Below, in pieces: positions 14,601 to 21,419 of a DNA stretch of 21,419 nucleotides. The notes under the pieces are model-generated. The model had not been told where the DNA came from, did no database searches, and saw only the letters and a list, made by a program, of their open reading frames with translations. Source of the stretch: JADKIH01 sp964486655. GTDB lineage: Bacteria; Bacteroidota; Bacteroidia; AKYH767-A; 2013-40CM-41-45. The stretch is taken from NCBI GenBank assembly GCA_964486655.1, contig CAZAON010000407.1, forward strand, positions 1 to 21,419, written 5' to 3'. The number at the start of each line of letters is the position of its first letter. Position 1 is the first letter of the stretch. The position numbers and the translations under genes were made by a program.

Positions 14601-16807
14601 TGGGAACGATTATACCGGCTAACGGATATATAGTAATTGCGGCAGATCTTTCAGACTTCGGTCAGTCATACCCCGCAGTTTCAAATGTTATTGGTCCGAT
14701 CGGATTTGATTTGAGTAATTCAGGTGACCAGATCCGTTTGTTCGACGCATACGGACAGTTATTTCTTTCATTCTATTATTCGGATCTCTTACCATGGCCG
14801 GTGCAGGCAGACGGTCAGGGATTCACGTGCGAACTGACTTCAAATACCGCTAATCCAAATAACGGAAGCAGTTGGTTTTCGGGTTGTATCGGCGGTTCAC
14901 CGGGCAGAGCTTATACTGCTTCATTGTCAACACCAACACATGTTTCAGGTAATACAACTTTTTGTTCGGGACAACATACACTGTTAATGGTGAATAACAC
15001 TCCGGGATATTCCTATCAATGGCGTAGAAACGGTGTTGATATTCCTCTTGCAACAGATACTGTCTACTCAGCCAGTCTCGGAGGCAATTATACGGTACGT
15101 GTTTCATCACAAGGGTGCTCGGTAATTTCCGATACTTTAATTGTTACTTCAGTTACTACCGGTGTTCCTCCCGTTGCTCCTTCGGTTTCGAGATGCGGAG
15201 AAGGTGTTGTAACACTTACTGCATCGGCACCCGATTCGATTTATTGGTTTGACACTCCGAACGGAAGTGTAATTGGAACAGGAACCGTATTCAATACACC
15301 TACGATTGCATCAACCACAACCTACTATGTTCAGTCCAGTTTGTCCTGTCCAAGTCCTCAGGTGGCAGTAACAGCTACAATAGATCCAGTACCGGCTTCA
15401 CCTGTATGTGCCGGTGTTTCACGTTGTGGTCCGGGTACGGTCGGATTATTTGCCACATCTTCAGCAACCGTAAACTGGTACAACGATCCTGTTTCTGGAG
15501 CTTTGATACATTCGGGTAATCAGTTTGCAACGGGATATATTCCTCACGATACTGTATTCTATGCTGAAGCTGACAACTCCGGTTGCATCAGTGAAAGAAT
15601 TGCAGTTCAGGTAACCGTAACATCTGCGACTCCGCCGTTAGTTAATACAGTTTCCCGTTGCGGACCGGGTACATTGGTACTTACGGCTAGTTCATTTTCA
15701 CCGGTATTCTGGTACGATTCACTTATCGGAGGAAACCTCGTCGGTAGCGGAGTGAACCTGTTGACACCTTCACTTACAACATCACGATATTATTTTGCCG
15801 AAGCAAACAATGGCTGTGCAAGCGCAAGGGTTCCCGCTCTTGCAATGGTAAATGAAATACCGGCACCACCTGTAGGTGCAGACAGCATGCATTGCGGTCC
15901 GGGAACAGTAGATCTTTTTGCTACATCGAGTTACCAGGTTGTTTGGTACAGCAGTCCGTCAGGAGGCACATCTTTATCTACCGGAGGAATTTTTACCACT
16001 CCGACCATTAGTACCACTACGACTTATTATGCCGCATCCTATGATTTATGCTCGAGCAGTCGTGTGCCGATTAATGCGGTAATCGAACCGATTCCACCTT
16101 CACCCGTTGGCAACGATGCATTGATATGCGGTTCCGGTTCTGCACAGATTTCGGCAACATCTTCGAATCCGGTTTATTGGTTTGAGCAGCCTTCGGGCGG
16201 ACAGGTTTTAGGTACCGGTAGTACTTTTGTGACGCCTGTTATAAACGCGACAACAATTTATTATGCAGTTGCCTTTGATGTTTGTCCGAGTAATCCTACT
16301 CCTGTAACCGCATTCGTAACTTCAATTCCATCGGGATTTCTTGGAAATGATACCACCATTCAGGCAGGAAATACTGTTACACTGAACCCCGGATCCGGTT
16401 TTGACACATATTTATGGTCAAACGGAGCTACAACACAAACCATTACAGTCAACAGCTCAGACAATTATTGGGTAATAGTTTCATTGAATGGTTGCACACA
16501 GTCAGATACGATCATGGTAAATGTTGTAGTCGGAATTCAGGATGTGAACTTATTCAAGGGTGCATTAAATGTATTCCCGAATCCGGTAAATTACTTACTC
16601 AATATAGCCGTTGAGAGTAAAGAAGTAATGGATGCGGAAATTGTCCTTTCCGACATTACAGGTAAGGAACTAATTCGCAAAAAACTGAATTTACTACCCG
16701 GGGCAAACTCCGGAACCCTTGATGTTTCAGGGGTGTCGACGGGTATTTATTTGCTGTCTTTAAGGTCAACTTCATACTCCCACGTTGTCAGTATTTTCAT
16801 CAACTGA
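11627..16807 (+). CDS. Giant secreted lamin-tail / CotH-kinase / Ig-like protein with T9SS sorting domain
   Basis: This 1726-residue protein has a signal peptide ending at 'PATGQ' (residue 37); an internal ATG at 11648 is an equally good start. Domains in order: lamin-tail domain (LTD), first half 38-110; an inserted galactose-binding-like module, about 113-290; LTD second half, 305-365; a chitobiase/FN3-like module, 378-455 ('GGVIRYTTNGDQPT'); CotH kinase-like domain, about 460-845, with 'NGNYWGVFTIHENHD' (611), 'NKDWIGDWTNNIKMWR' (702) and 'YDLDMGCG' (730); a beta-repeat like InlB_B, 853-935; a second LTD, 942-1095; an Ig domain, 1100-1175; five Ig-like repeats, 1183-1568; a linker Ig; and a type A T9SS domain, 1645-1726 ('VFPNPVNYLLNI', 'STGIYLLSL'). 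CotH proteins are atypical protein kinases in Bacillus spores; in Bacteroidota the substrate is unknown. Surface location is implied by the sorting domain. Confidence 0.9.
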   Translation: MINFTNSMPVKHFWKQTLFQLVPFFLFFGSFLPATGQIVINEYVPANVSQTVGGATNDWIEIYNAGSSSVNLLNYGLSDDLSDPYAFRFPSYILASHDYLLVLPTDKNNTLPVHHWETAVNASTTWKYFAGVSQPDTNWRNSSFNDAGWSSGGGGIGFGDGDDVTSISSTAKSVMMRKTFNVPDTAEILKAIFHIDYDDGFVAYLNGHEIARANIGTVGNRPLYNDFALTSHEAEMYQGGSPDSFYISPSYFKSILKQGQNVLAVEVHNYNGTSNDLTSRPFLTFGMASPGLTYSNPPSWFGTPPMEYFTAKFKLARNGETIYLSDQSGIIDQQTYSPMQADNSMGRKPDGSANWCLIGNPTPETSNNSSVCYTGYANQPVFTLPAGFYASSQWLALTNSTPGGVIRYTTNGDQPTTSSDIYTQPIHITDPMTVRARVFSSGYLPSDIVTNTYIIDDDIELPVFSITTDSLNLWDYNTGIYVLGPNAQASYPYFDANFWQDWQKPASIEYFDKTHSRILSFDADINIFGNYSRAKPQKSMEIRLKDSNGTGELNYSFLPDKPQIDKWENIILRNSGTDWNVVHFRDAFMQRVLKTTHTGYLGTEPAVMYLNGNYWGVFTIHENHDQHWVETNFHYKKDEIDYMKEGGSSLEVKYGTSDFFFNAYNFATTQNQTSPTFFSDMSNFWDLDNFKDYFIAETYYNNKDWIGDWTNNIKMWRPNKPDGKLRYLIYDLDMGCGYTGSYRDSTLYTATHPAAFSLSSNLLNAMLNNPQFKVEFVNRYADLINTIFKPSQMLPVVSQFEDSMSHDMPKHFAKWGSNMTSWQTNLSIMKSFINNRPAKVRDQIQWQFNFPKQVTLTFNVSPAGAGRIQVSTVIPESYPWTGVYFDGNPVTITAIPNPGYTFDHWNSNHVISNDPNQTTTYNFSHNTETITCYFTGSAQPANLVVSEFNYNSSSLIDAEDWIELHNYGSLPLDITGWSLKDQDDNDAFTFPLGTIIPANGYIVIAADLSDFGQSYPAVSNVIGPIGFDLSNSGDQIRLFDAYGQLFLSFYYSDLLPWPVQADGQGFTCELTSNTANPNNGSSWFSGCIGGSPGRAYTASLSTPTHVSGNTTFCSGQHTLLMVNNTPGYSYQWRRNGVDIPLATDTVYSASLGGNYTVRVSSQGCSVISDTLIVTSVTTGVPPVAPSVSRCGEGVVTLTASAPDSIYWFDTPNGSVIGTGTVFNTPTIASTTTYYVQSSLSCPSPQVAVTATIDPVPASPVCAGVSRCGPGTVGLFATSSATVNWYNDPVSGALIHSGNQFATGYIPHDTVFYAEADNSGCISERIAVQVTVTSATPPLVNTVSRCGPGTLVLTASSFSPVFWYDSLIGGNLVGSGVNLLTPSLTTSRYYFAEANNGCASARVPALAMVNEIPAPPVGADSMHCGPGTVDLFATSSYQVVWYSSPSGGTSLSTGGIFTTPTISTTTTYYAASYDLCSSSRVPINAVIEPIPPSPVGNDALICGSGSAQISATSSNPVYWFEQPSGGQVLGTGSTFVTPVINATTIYYAVAFDVCPSNPTPVTAFVTSIPSGFLGNDTTIQAGNTVTLNPGSGFDTYLWSNGATTQTITVNSSDNYWVIVSLNGCTQSDTIMVNVVVGIQDVNLFKGALNVFPNPVNYLLNIAVESKEVMDAEIVLSDITGKELIRKKLNLLPGANSGTLDVSGVSTGIYLLSLRSTSYSHVVSIFIN
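15173..16330 (+). repeat. Five tandem Ig-like repeat units inside the CotH protein gene
   Basis: Units of about 75-80 codons, each opening with 'SRCGPGTV'-like sequence (SRCGEGVV, SRCGPGTV, SRCGPGTL, MHCGPGTV, LICGSGSA). Each then has a 'W-Y/F' strand, a 'GG' turn and a 'TTTYY' strand, and closes with a Cys. This matches the CHU_C-associated Ig-like domain type. The units have diverged at DNA level. Confidence 0.8.
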
Positions 16808-16856
16808 AAATTTTCGCCAAAAAAGTTGCACTTTCATGACAATTGCCCATGCGAAA

Positions 16857-16889
16857 AAAGCGCTTAAAAGCCGCTTTGGGGGCTATTTT
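16857..16889 (+). terminator. Possible terminator after the CotH protein gene
   Basis: AAAAGCC (16866-16872) pairs with GGCT-a-TTTT (16881-16889, one bulged A) and ends in a short T run. An overlapping alternative stem is AAAGCG (16857-16862) with CGCTTT (16872-16877). It lies 50-80 bases after the stop codon. Moderate evidence only. Confidence 0.4.
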
Positions 16890-17005
16890 GAGCAATCTTG
16901 TTAAAAAGATGAAGTGTGGAATTCGTTTGTAAATCATATGTTTTAGAAAGATGATTTTTTTATTAATTTGCTGACTCTCTCCCGGGCATTAATAATTAAA
17001 TTGAG

Positions 17006-19474
17006 ATGGCGAAAAAATTACGCTTACGTTTTAGTGCGCTTATTACTTTAGTGACAGCCACAATACTTTTTTCTTATGGTAAATCTGCAGCTGTAGTATG
17101 TAATGTACCTGCCGGATTAACTACGACTAATCTTACAACCACATCAGCTAAACTTGTTTGGAGTGCTACAGTTTGCGATAGCTTTCTGGTTAGATATAAC
17201 GTTGCAGGTACTACAAACTACGTTTATAAAACGGTAAAACCCGGTACAATGACAAGTACCACAATTACCGGTTTATACCCATTTACGACGTATAATTGGG
17301 TTATTCATACTTATTGCAGCGGAGGGACATCGGGCTCATATCAGATTTCACCTGCAAGTTTTACAACAATTGCCGGATCGGTATCATGTGTAACTCCAAA
17401 TAATACCGTTACAAATTCTATAGGTCCCAATTCAGCCACGCTTGCCTGGAACCCATCCGTTACAGCCGATAGTTTTCTAATCCGTTATGCGCCTTCCAAT
17501 ACTACAAACTACATATGGAAGACGATTCCTGGTTCTGCTCATTCATTTACATTAACCAACCTTCCTCCTAATACTTCCTATGATTGGTGGGTTAGATCCG
17601 TATGTGCAAGCGCACCTTCACAATCATACAGTGTAAAGAATGTTTTTTCGACATTGTCTTCAAACTGTTCAGTGGTAGACCCGTATTTTTTCAGTACTAC
17701 GAACGTCGGTTATAATTCGGCAACGCTTAACTGGCAAGGCAAACCGGGTGCTATCAGCTATAACATCCGTTATGCAGTACGATATTCAAATAACTGGGTT
17801 CAGGTATCTACCACCGCCCTTTCAAAAGTAATAACCGGACTACAGTCAACGACATGGTATGAATGGCAGGTTCAGGTTGTATGTACTTCCGGAGGAGGTT
17901 CCTGGTCATCCAGCGGTATTTTTCAGACCACTTCAGCTGTTTTAAACCTTACCAGAGGTCCTTACCTACAGCTTTCAACGACATCAAGTATATATCTCAG
18001 GTGGAGGACAAATATTCCGAGTAATTCGCGTGTGAGGTATGGAACATCAGCTTCGAATCTCCAGTGGATTACCGACAATACGGTTTCTACCACAGAACAC
18101 ATTGTTCAGTTAACCGGACTAAATCCCAATGCTACATATTATTATTCGATAGGTTCAACACTTACAACTTTGCAGGGCGACACCGGAAATTATTTTAAAA
18201 CAAATCCGATCGTAGGCTCAACAGTACCGGTGCGAATATGGACCATAGGAGATTTCGGTGTCAGCTCGAACGCGCAAAATCAGGTGCGCGACGCTTACAA
18301 GAATTTTGCAGGATCAAATAACACTAACGTATGGTTATGGGTTGGTGATAATGCATATTCTGACGGTACTGATTCGGAATATTCAAACAACGTATTCTCA
18401 AAGTATCCTTATCAGATGAAGAAGTGGACTATCTGGCCGGCGACCGGAAACCACGATTTACATTCGGCGAATGCGACAAACCAGACAGGTCCGTATTTCG
18501 ATGCATTTACTTGTCCGAAAAACGGTGAAGCCGGTGGATTGGCCAGCGGAACGGAAGCATATTATTCATTCAACTACGCTAACATTCACTTCGTATGCCT
18601 GGAATCTACTGATGCTCCGTTCAGGGCAGTGAGTGGCGCGCAGGCTACATGGCTGCAAAATGATTTGGCTGCAAATACACAAAGATGGACCATAGTTTAT
18701 TTCCATCATCCGCCGTATTCAAAAGGTTCCCATAATTCAGACGCTGATATTCAAATGATCGAAATGAGAACGAATATCATTCCTATTCTCGAAAACAAAA
18801 AAGTAGATCTTGTTTTATCCGGTCATAGTCATGCATACGAAAGATCGATGCTTATCAAAGGTCACTATGGAATGGAGAACACATTTGTTCCCGCAACAAT
18901 GGCTGTGAATTCAGGCAGTGGAATTTATCCTTCTTCTTATTCAAAGTCGTCACCATCTTTTAATGGAACTGTATATGTTGTTTGCGGTGTATCCGGTCAA
19001 ATTGGCGGAACAACATCGGGCTGGCCTCACAATGCAATGTATTCCTCTTCTGTAGGAAACTTTGGCTCACTCGTAATTGATGTAGTCAATGACCGTCTTG
19101 ATTGCAAATTCCTGACGAACAATTCTATCATTTACGATCAATTTACAATTCTGAAATATGGCGCACCGCGTTTTGCCGCTAACGATGAATTTGATCCGGC
19201 TGTTCCTGCTGCCGACCGCCTTCAGGTATTTCCCAATCCTTTAATTCACGAATCAACTATTCGCTACGTAGTCGATAATGACTCTTATGTTCGCATGGAG
19301 ATTACAGATATGACAGGACGCATCGTGTACAGACTTTTAGATGGCGAGCAGGAAAGAGGCGAATATGAAATCAAATTAAACAAGTCAGAAGCAATGCTTC
19401 CGACAGGTATTTATTTTGTAAGACTCATAGTCGGTGATCAATCTTATCTAAAGAAGATTGTCATCAATGACTAA
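17006..19474 (+). CDS. Secreted purple-acid-phosphatase-like metallophosphoesterase with three FN3 domains and T9SS sorting domain
   Basis: An 822-residue protein with a signal peptide (1-28, 'YGKSAA|VV'). Three fibronectin type III domains lie at about 32-122, 127-216 and 220-310, similar to one another. The N-terminal domain of purple acid phosphatases spans 315-398 ('RGPYLQL', 'YYYSIG'). The metallophosphoesterase core spans about 408-610. Ligand motifs in order: GDFG (D415), GDNAY (D448, Y451), GNHD (N482-H483), FHH (567-568) and GHSHAYER (H607, H609). Y451 is in the position of the metal-bound Tyr that gives these enzymes their colour. All motifs of a two-metal phosphatase are intact. 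Residues 738-822 are a type A T9SS domain ('VFPNPLIHES', 'PTGIYFVRL'). It probably hydrolyses phosphate esters outside the cell; the natural substrate is not evident. It stands alone, 198 bp after the CotH gene, and ends at a strong hairpin. Confidence 0.93.
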   Translation: MAKKLRLRFSALITLVTATILFSYGKSAAVVCNVPAGLTTTNLTTTSAKLVWSATVCDSFLVRYNVAGTTNYVYKTVKPGTMTSTTITGLYPFTTYNWVIHTYCSGGTSGSYQISPASFTTIAGSVSCVTPNNTVTNSIGPNSATLAWNPSVTADSFLIRYAPSNTTNYIWKTIPGSAHSFTLTNLPPNTSYDWWVRSVCASAPSQSYSVKNVFSTLSSNCSVVDPYFFSTTNVGYNSATLNWQGKPGAISYNIRYAVRYSNNWVQVSTTALSKVITGLQSTTWYEWQVQVVCTSGGGSWSSSGIFQTTSAVLNLTRGPYLQLSTTSSIYLRWRTNIPSNSRVRYGTSASNLQWITDNTVSTTEHIVQLTGLNPNATYYYSIGSTLTTLQGDTGNYFKTNPIVGSTVPVRIWTIGDFGVSSNAQNQVRDAYKNFAGSNNTNVWLWVGDNAYSDGTDSEYSNNVFSKYPYQMKKWTIWPATGNHDLHSANATNQTGPYFDAFTCPKNGEAGGLASGTEAYYSFNYANIHFVCLESTDAPFRAVSGAQATWLQNDLAANTQRWTIVYFHHPPYSKGSHNSDADIQMIEMRTNIIPILENKKVDLVLSGHSHAYERSMLIKGHYGMENTFVPATMAVNSGSGIYPSSYSKSSPSFNGTVYVVCGVSGQIGGTTSGWPHNAMYSSSVGNFGSLVIDVVNDRLDCKFLTNNSIIYDQFTILKYGAPRFAANDEFDPAVPAADRLQVFPNPLIHESTIRYVVDNDSYVRMEITDMTGRIVYRLLDGEQERGEYEIKLNKSEAMLPTGIYFVRLIVGDQSYLKKIVIND

Positions 19475-19481
19475 AAAGAGA

Positions 19482-19514
19482 ATGGTAGATGCGAATTGTT
19501 TACGCATCTGCCAT
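19482..19514. terminator. Bidirectional intrinsic terminator
   Basis: ATGGTAGATGCG (19482-19493) pairs with CGCATCTGCCAT (19503-19514): a 12-bp stem with one G·T pair and a 9-base loop. ACTTTTATTTTT follows on the plus strand. AAAAAGAG precedes it, giving a T-rich tail on the minus strand. It sits 8 bases after the phosphatase stop codon, between convergent genes. Confidence 0.85.
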
Positions 19515-19541
19515 ACTTTTATTTTTCGGAGTTGAAACCCA

Positions 19542-19557
19542 AAATCTTCAATCTTCA
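19542..19557. repeat. Short copy of the AATCTTC heptad at the aldehyde dehydrogenase 3' end
   Basis: Two units of AATCTTC flanked by A/T, ending 4 bases beyond the dehydrogenase stop codon (19564-19562). They have the same sequence and orientation relative to the upstream minus-strand gene as the repeat at the sodA 3' end. Confidence 0.55.
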
Positions 19558-19561
19558 TTAA

Positions 19562-21004
19562 TCACAGTCTGATACAAACATTCTTCTCCTCCGTAAAAAA
19601 CCTCAGAGCTTCAAATCCACCTTCACGTCCGACGCCTGAATTTTTCATTCCTCCGAACGGAGTACGAAGATCTCTGACCAGCCAGCAATTAATCCATACA
19701 ATTCCGGATTCAATTTTCGCCGCCACACGATGAGCCCGGCTTAGATTTTCTGTCCACACAGTTGCCGCTAATCCATATTGTGTACTGTTTGCATAACGCA
19801 GCGCTTCTTCTTCCGTATCGAATGGCATGATTGTAACGACCGGACCGAAAATTTCTTCCATGTTGGTGCGGCAGTTGTATGTAAGCCCTTCGACAATGGT
19901 GGGTTCAATAAAATATCCGTTTGCATTTTTTCCGCTGCCTTTAATCGCATTACCGCCCGTCAAAATTTTTCCGCCTTCTTCCTTTGCTAATTTTATGTAA
20001 GAAAGAATTTTTTCATAGTGCATTTTTGAAACGATAGCACCCATGTTAGTCTTTTCATCGAGCGGATCACCGGTAACCAGTTTCTTCGTTTCCTCTATGA
20101 ACATGGTTTTGAACTTTTCATAGATTGGTCTTTCGACGAAAATTCGCGAACCACACAGGCAGATCTCTCCCTGGTTTGAGAAGGAAGACTTTACAGAAGT
20201 ACGAACGGCTTTCTCCAGATTGCAGTCGGCGAAAATGATATTCGGATTCTTTCCCCCAAGTTCGAGAGATAATTTCTTGAACATAGGTGCCGCCGTTCGA
20301 GCGATTGTTTCTCCGGTTTTTGTTCCTCCCGTAAAACTGATTGCAGGTATTTCTGGATGAGAGACAATGGCCATTCCGACTTTATGACCGTATCCATGAA
20401 TAATATTCAACACACCCTTTGGTAGTCCGGCCGCAATACAAACTTCAGAAAGCATGTAGGCAGTCATAGGCGTGACTTCCGATGGTTTGGCGATTACACA
20501 ATTTCCGCTTGCAAGTGCAGGAGCAATTTTCCAGCTGAAGAGATAAAGTGGAAGATTCCATGGAGAAATGCACCCTGCGATACCGACGGGAGTCCGTACT
20601 GTATAATTAATCGCCGTCTCTTCCATGATGTGCGCTTCAGTCGAAAGATGAATTGCGCCGGTTGCATAAAAATGAAAATTAGAAACAGCACGGGGAATAT
20701 CGACTGAACGCGCAAGTGAAACGGGTTTACCATTGTCAACCGATTCGGCTAATGCGAATTCTTCGAGTCGTGAATGTATCAACTCAGAAATCTTTACAAG
20801 TATAGCGGAACGTTTTTGAACAGGCATAGTAGCCCAGTGATGAGCTGCCGCTTTAGCTGCAGATACTGCGAGCTCAACATCTTTTTCATCGGAATCAGGA
20901 ATGAGGCTGTAAGCTTCTTCCGTTGCCGGATTAATATTATCGAAATAATTTCCTGCAACAGGCGCAACAAGATCGCCATTGATATAATTTAGAATTTTTT
21001 TCAT
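19562..21004 (-). CDS. Aldehyde dehydrogenase, 2-aminomuconate / 2-hydroxymuconate semialdehyde type
   Basis: A 480-residue NAD-dependent aldehyde dehydrogenase of normal length. Seen: oxyanion Asn150 ('SPWN'), NAD loop 'FTGGTKTG' (224-231), general-base Glu248 ('LELGGKNP') and nucleophile Cys282 in 'SNQGEICLCGSRIF'. The combination 'NQGEICLC', 'WINCWLVRDLRTPFGGMKNSG' (near 436-456) and the 'GREGGFEALRFFTE' ending is characteristic of the ALDH8A1 / AmnC / XylG branch, which oxidises 2-aminomuconate-6-semialdehyde (kynurenine route) or 2-hydroxymuconate semialdehyde (meta-cleavage route). An SDR gene lies upstream on the same strand, separated by a 22-bp inverted repeat. Such pairs occur in Bacteroidota tryptophan-degradation clusters. 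The kynurenine assignment is inference, because the diagnostic neighbours would lie beyond the right edge. Confidence 0.9.
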   Translation of the reverse strand: MKKILNYINGDLVAPVAGNYFDNINPATEEAYSLIPDSDEKDVELAVSAAKAAAHHWATMPVQKRSAILVKISELIHSRLEEFALAESVDNGKPVSLARSVDIPRAVSNFHFYATGAIHLSTEAHIMEETAINYTVRTPVGIAGCISPWNLPLYLFSWKIAPALASGNCVIAKPSEVTPMTAYMLSEVCIAAGLPKGVLNIIHGYGHKVGMAIVSHPEIPAISFTGGTKTGETIARTAAPMFKKLSLELGGKNPNIIFADCNLEKAVRTSVKSSFSNQGEICLCGSRIFVERPIYEKFKTMFIEETKKLVTGDPLDEKTNMGAIVSKMHYEKILSYIKLAKEEGGKILTGGNAIKGSGKNANGYFIEPTIVEGLTYNCRTNMEEIFGPVVTIMPFDTEEEALRYANSTQYGLAATVWTENLSRAHRVAAKIESGIVWINCWLVRDLRTPFGGMKNSGVGREGGFEALRFFTEEKNVCIRL

Positions 21005-21018
21005 TTTTTTCTAATTGC

Positions 21019-21072
21019 ATTTGATTGTATGGTAGGGACAAATTGAAATATGTCCCTACCATACAATCAAAT
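21019..21072. repeat. 22-bp perfect inverted repeat (large hairpin)
   Basis: Arms 21019-21040 and 21051-21072 are perfect reverse complements (core TGTATGGTAGGGACA / TGTCCCTACCATACA) around a 10-base loop AATTGAAATA. It begins 3 bases after the SDR stop and ends 15 bases before the aldehyde dehydrogenase start. Neither side has the T-tract of an intrinsic terminator. Confidence 0.9.
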
Positions 21073-21074
21073 TA

Positions 21075-21419
21075 TTATAATGATCCCGTCCGCCCCCCGT
21101 CCACCGGCACATTAATCCCCGTTATATATCCCGCCGCCGGTGATGCAAGAAACGCTACCGCATTTGCAATCTCTTCAGGTGCTGCAAATCTTCGCATGGG
21201 AATTTCACTAATCATTTCTTCTTCTACTTCTTTCGAGTCTATTTTATTTTTCAATGCTTTCTGTTCTATGATAGACTCCAGCCGGCCCGTCTTGGTAGCC
21301 CCGGGCAAGACATTGTTCACGGTAATTCCGAATTGCGCGACTTCGTTTGCCCAGGTCTTTGCCCAATTGCCAACAGCAGCTCTTACCGTATTCGAAACAC
21401 CCAGATTTTTCAAAGGCTG
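21075..21419 (-). CDS. Atypical short-chain dehydrogenase/reductase (5' partial)
   Basis: The frame continues to the right edge (Gln-Pro before the first in-window TTG at 21413), so only the C-terminal part of about 114 residues is seen. It has the SDR C-terminal half: the helix after the active site, 'GITVNNVLPGATKTGRL', 'IPMRRFAAPEEIANAVAFLAS' and 'GYITGINVPVDGGRTGSL'. The canonical Tyr-x3-Lys is replaced: the aligned segment 'VSNTVRAAVGNWAKTWANE' has Ser at the Tyr position and Arg at the Lys position. This fits the BKR-like SDR subgroup that lacks the standard catalytic residues. It is probably cotranscribed with the downstream aldehyde dehydrogenase (70-bp gap) despite the intervening hairpin. 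Substrate unknown. Confidence 0.87.
   Translation of the reverse strand, partial: QPLKNLGVSNTVRAAVGNWAKTWANEVAQFGITVNNVLPGATKTGRLESIIEQKALKNKIDSKEVEEEMISEIPMRRFAAPEEIANAVAFLASPAAGYITGINVPVDGGRTGSL

Overview
The window looks like a chromosomal segment of a Bacteroidota bacterium, probably an uncultured environmental member. Three large secreted proteins end in type A sorting domains of the type IX secretion system (T9SS). Several intergenic regions carry matches to the Bacteroidota promoter pattern TTTG-N(~20)-TAnnTTTG. Start codons generally lack clear Shine-Dalgarno sequences. A SprB-repeat adhesin, a TonB-dependent receptor and a Crp/Fnr regulator fit the same group. There are no tRNA or rRNA genes, CRISPR arrays, transposases or phage genes. 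Every gap between genes is shorter than 300 bases; the longest is about 250.

Layout. 1-2142 (+) is the 3' part of a T9SS-exported SprB-repeat/Ig-like surface protein that enters from the left edge. 5816-2207 (-) holds a TonB-dependent receptor of the heme/metal type, a secreted Cys-rich heavy-metal-associated (HMA) protein, and a YihY/BrkB membrane protein whose GTG start overlaps the HMA stop by 4 bp. Divergent from the receptor are a Crp/Fnr regulator (6002-6571) and a small outer-membrane barrel protein (6649-7242). The rRNA pseudouridine synthase rluE (7861-7292, -) faces away from an octaheme cytochrome c with HEAT and TPR repeats (8098-10347, +). Next come a broken PPC/DUF296 gene (10622-10378, -) and a Tat-exported Mn-type superoxide dismutase (11375-10668, -). 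Two giant T9SS cargo genes follow: a lamin-tail/CotH/Ig-like protein (11627-16807, +) and a triple-FN3 purple-acid-phosphatase-like enzyme (17006-19474, +). A strong bidirectional hairpin terminator separates the latter from a convergent aldehyde dehydrogenase (21004-19562, -). The ALDH is preceded by the end of an atypical SDR (right edge, -). ALDH plus SDR suggests the edge of an aromatic or kynurenine catabolic operon.

How it fits together. Most of the window encodes envelope and cell-surface functions: adhesion, metal or heme uptake, extracellular electron transfer, phosphate-ester hydrolysis and oxidative defence. The T9SS machinery that would export three of these proteins is not in the window. 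I see no clear new multi-gene defence or mobile system. The points most worth a second look are the split lamin-tail domain in the CotH protein, the octaheme-HEAT-TPR fusion, the PPC pseudogene, the 22-bp perfect inverted repeat near the right edge, the heptad repeats at the 3' ends of two genes, and the SDR that lacks its Tyr/Lys catalytic pair.
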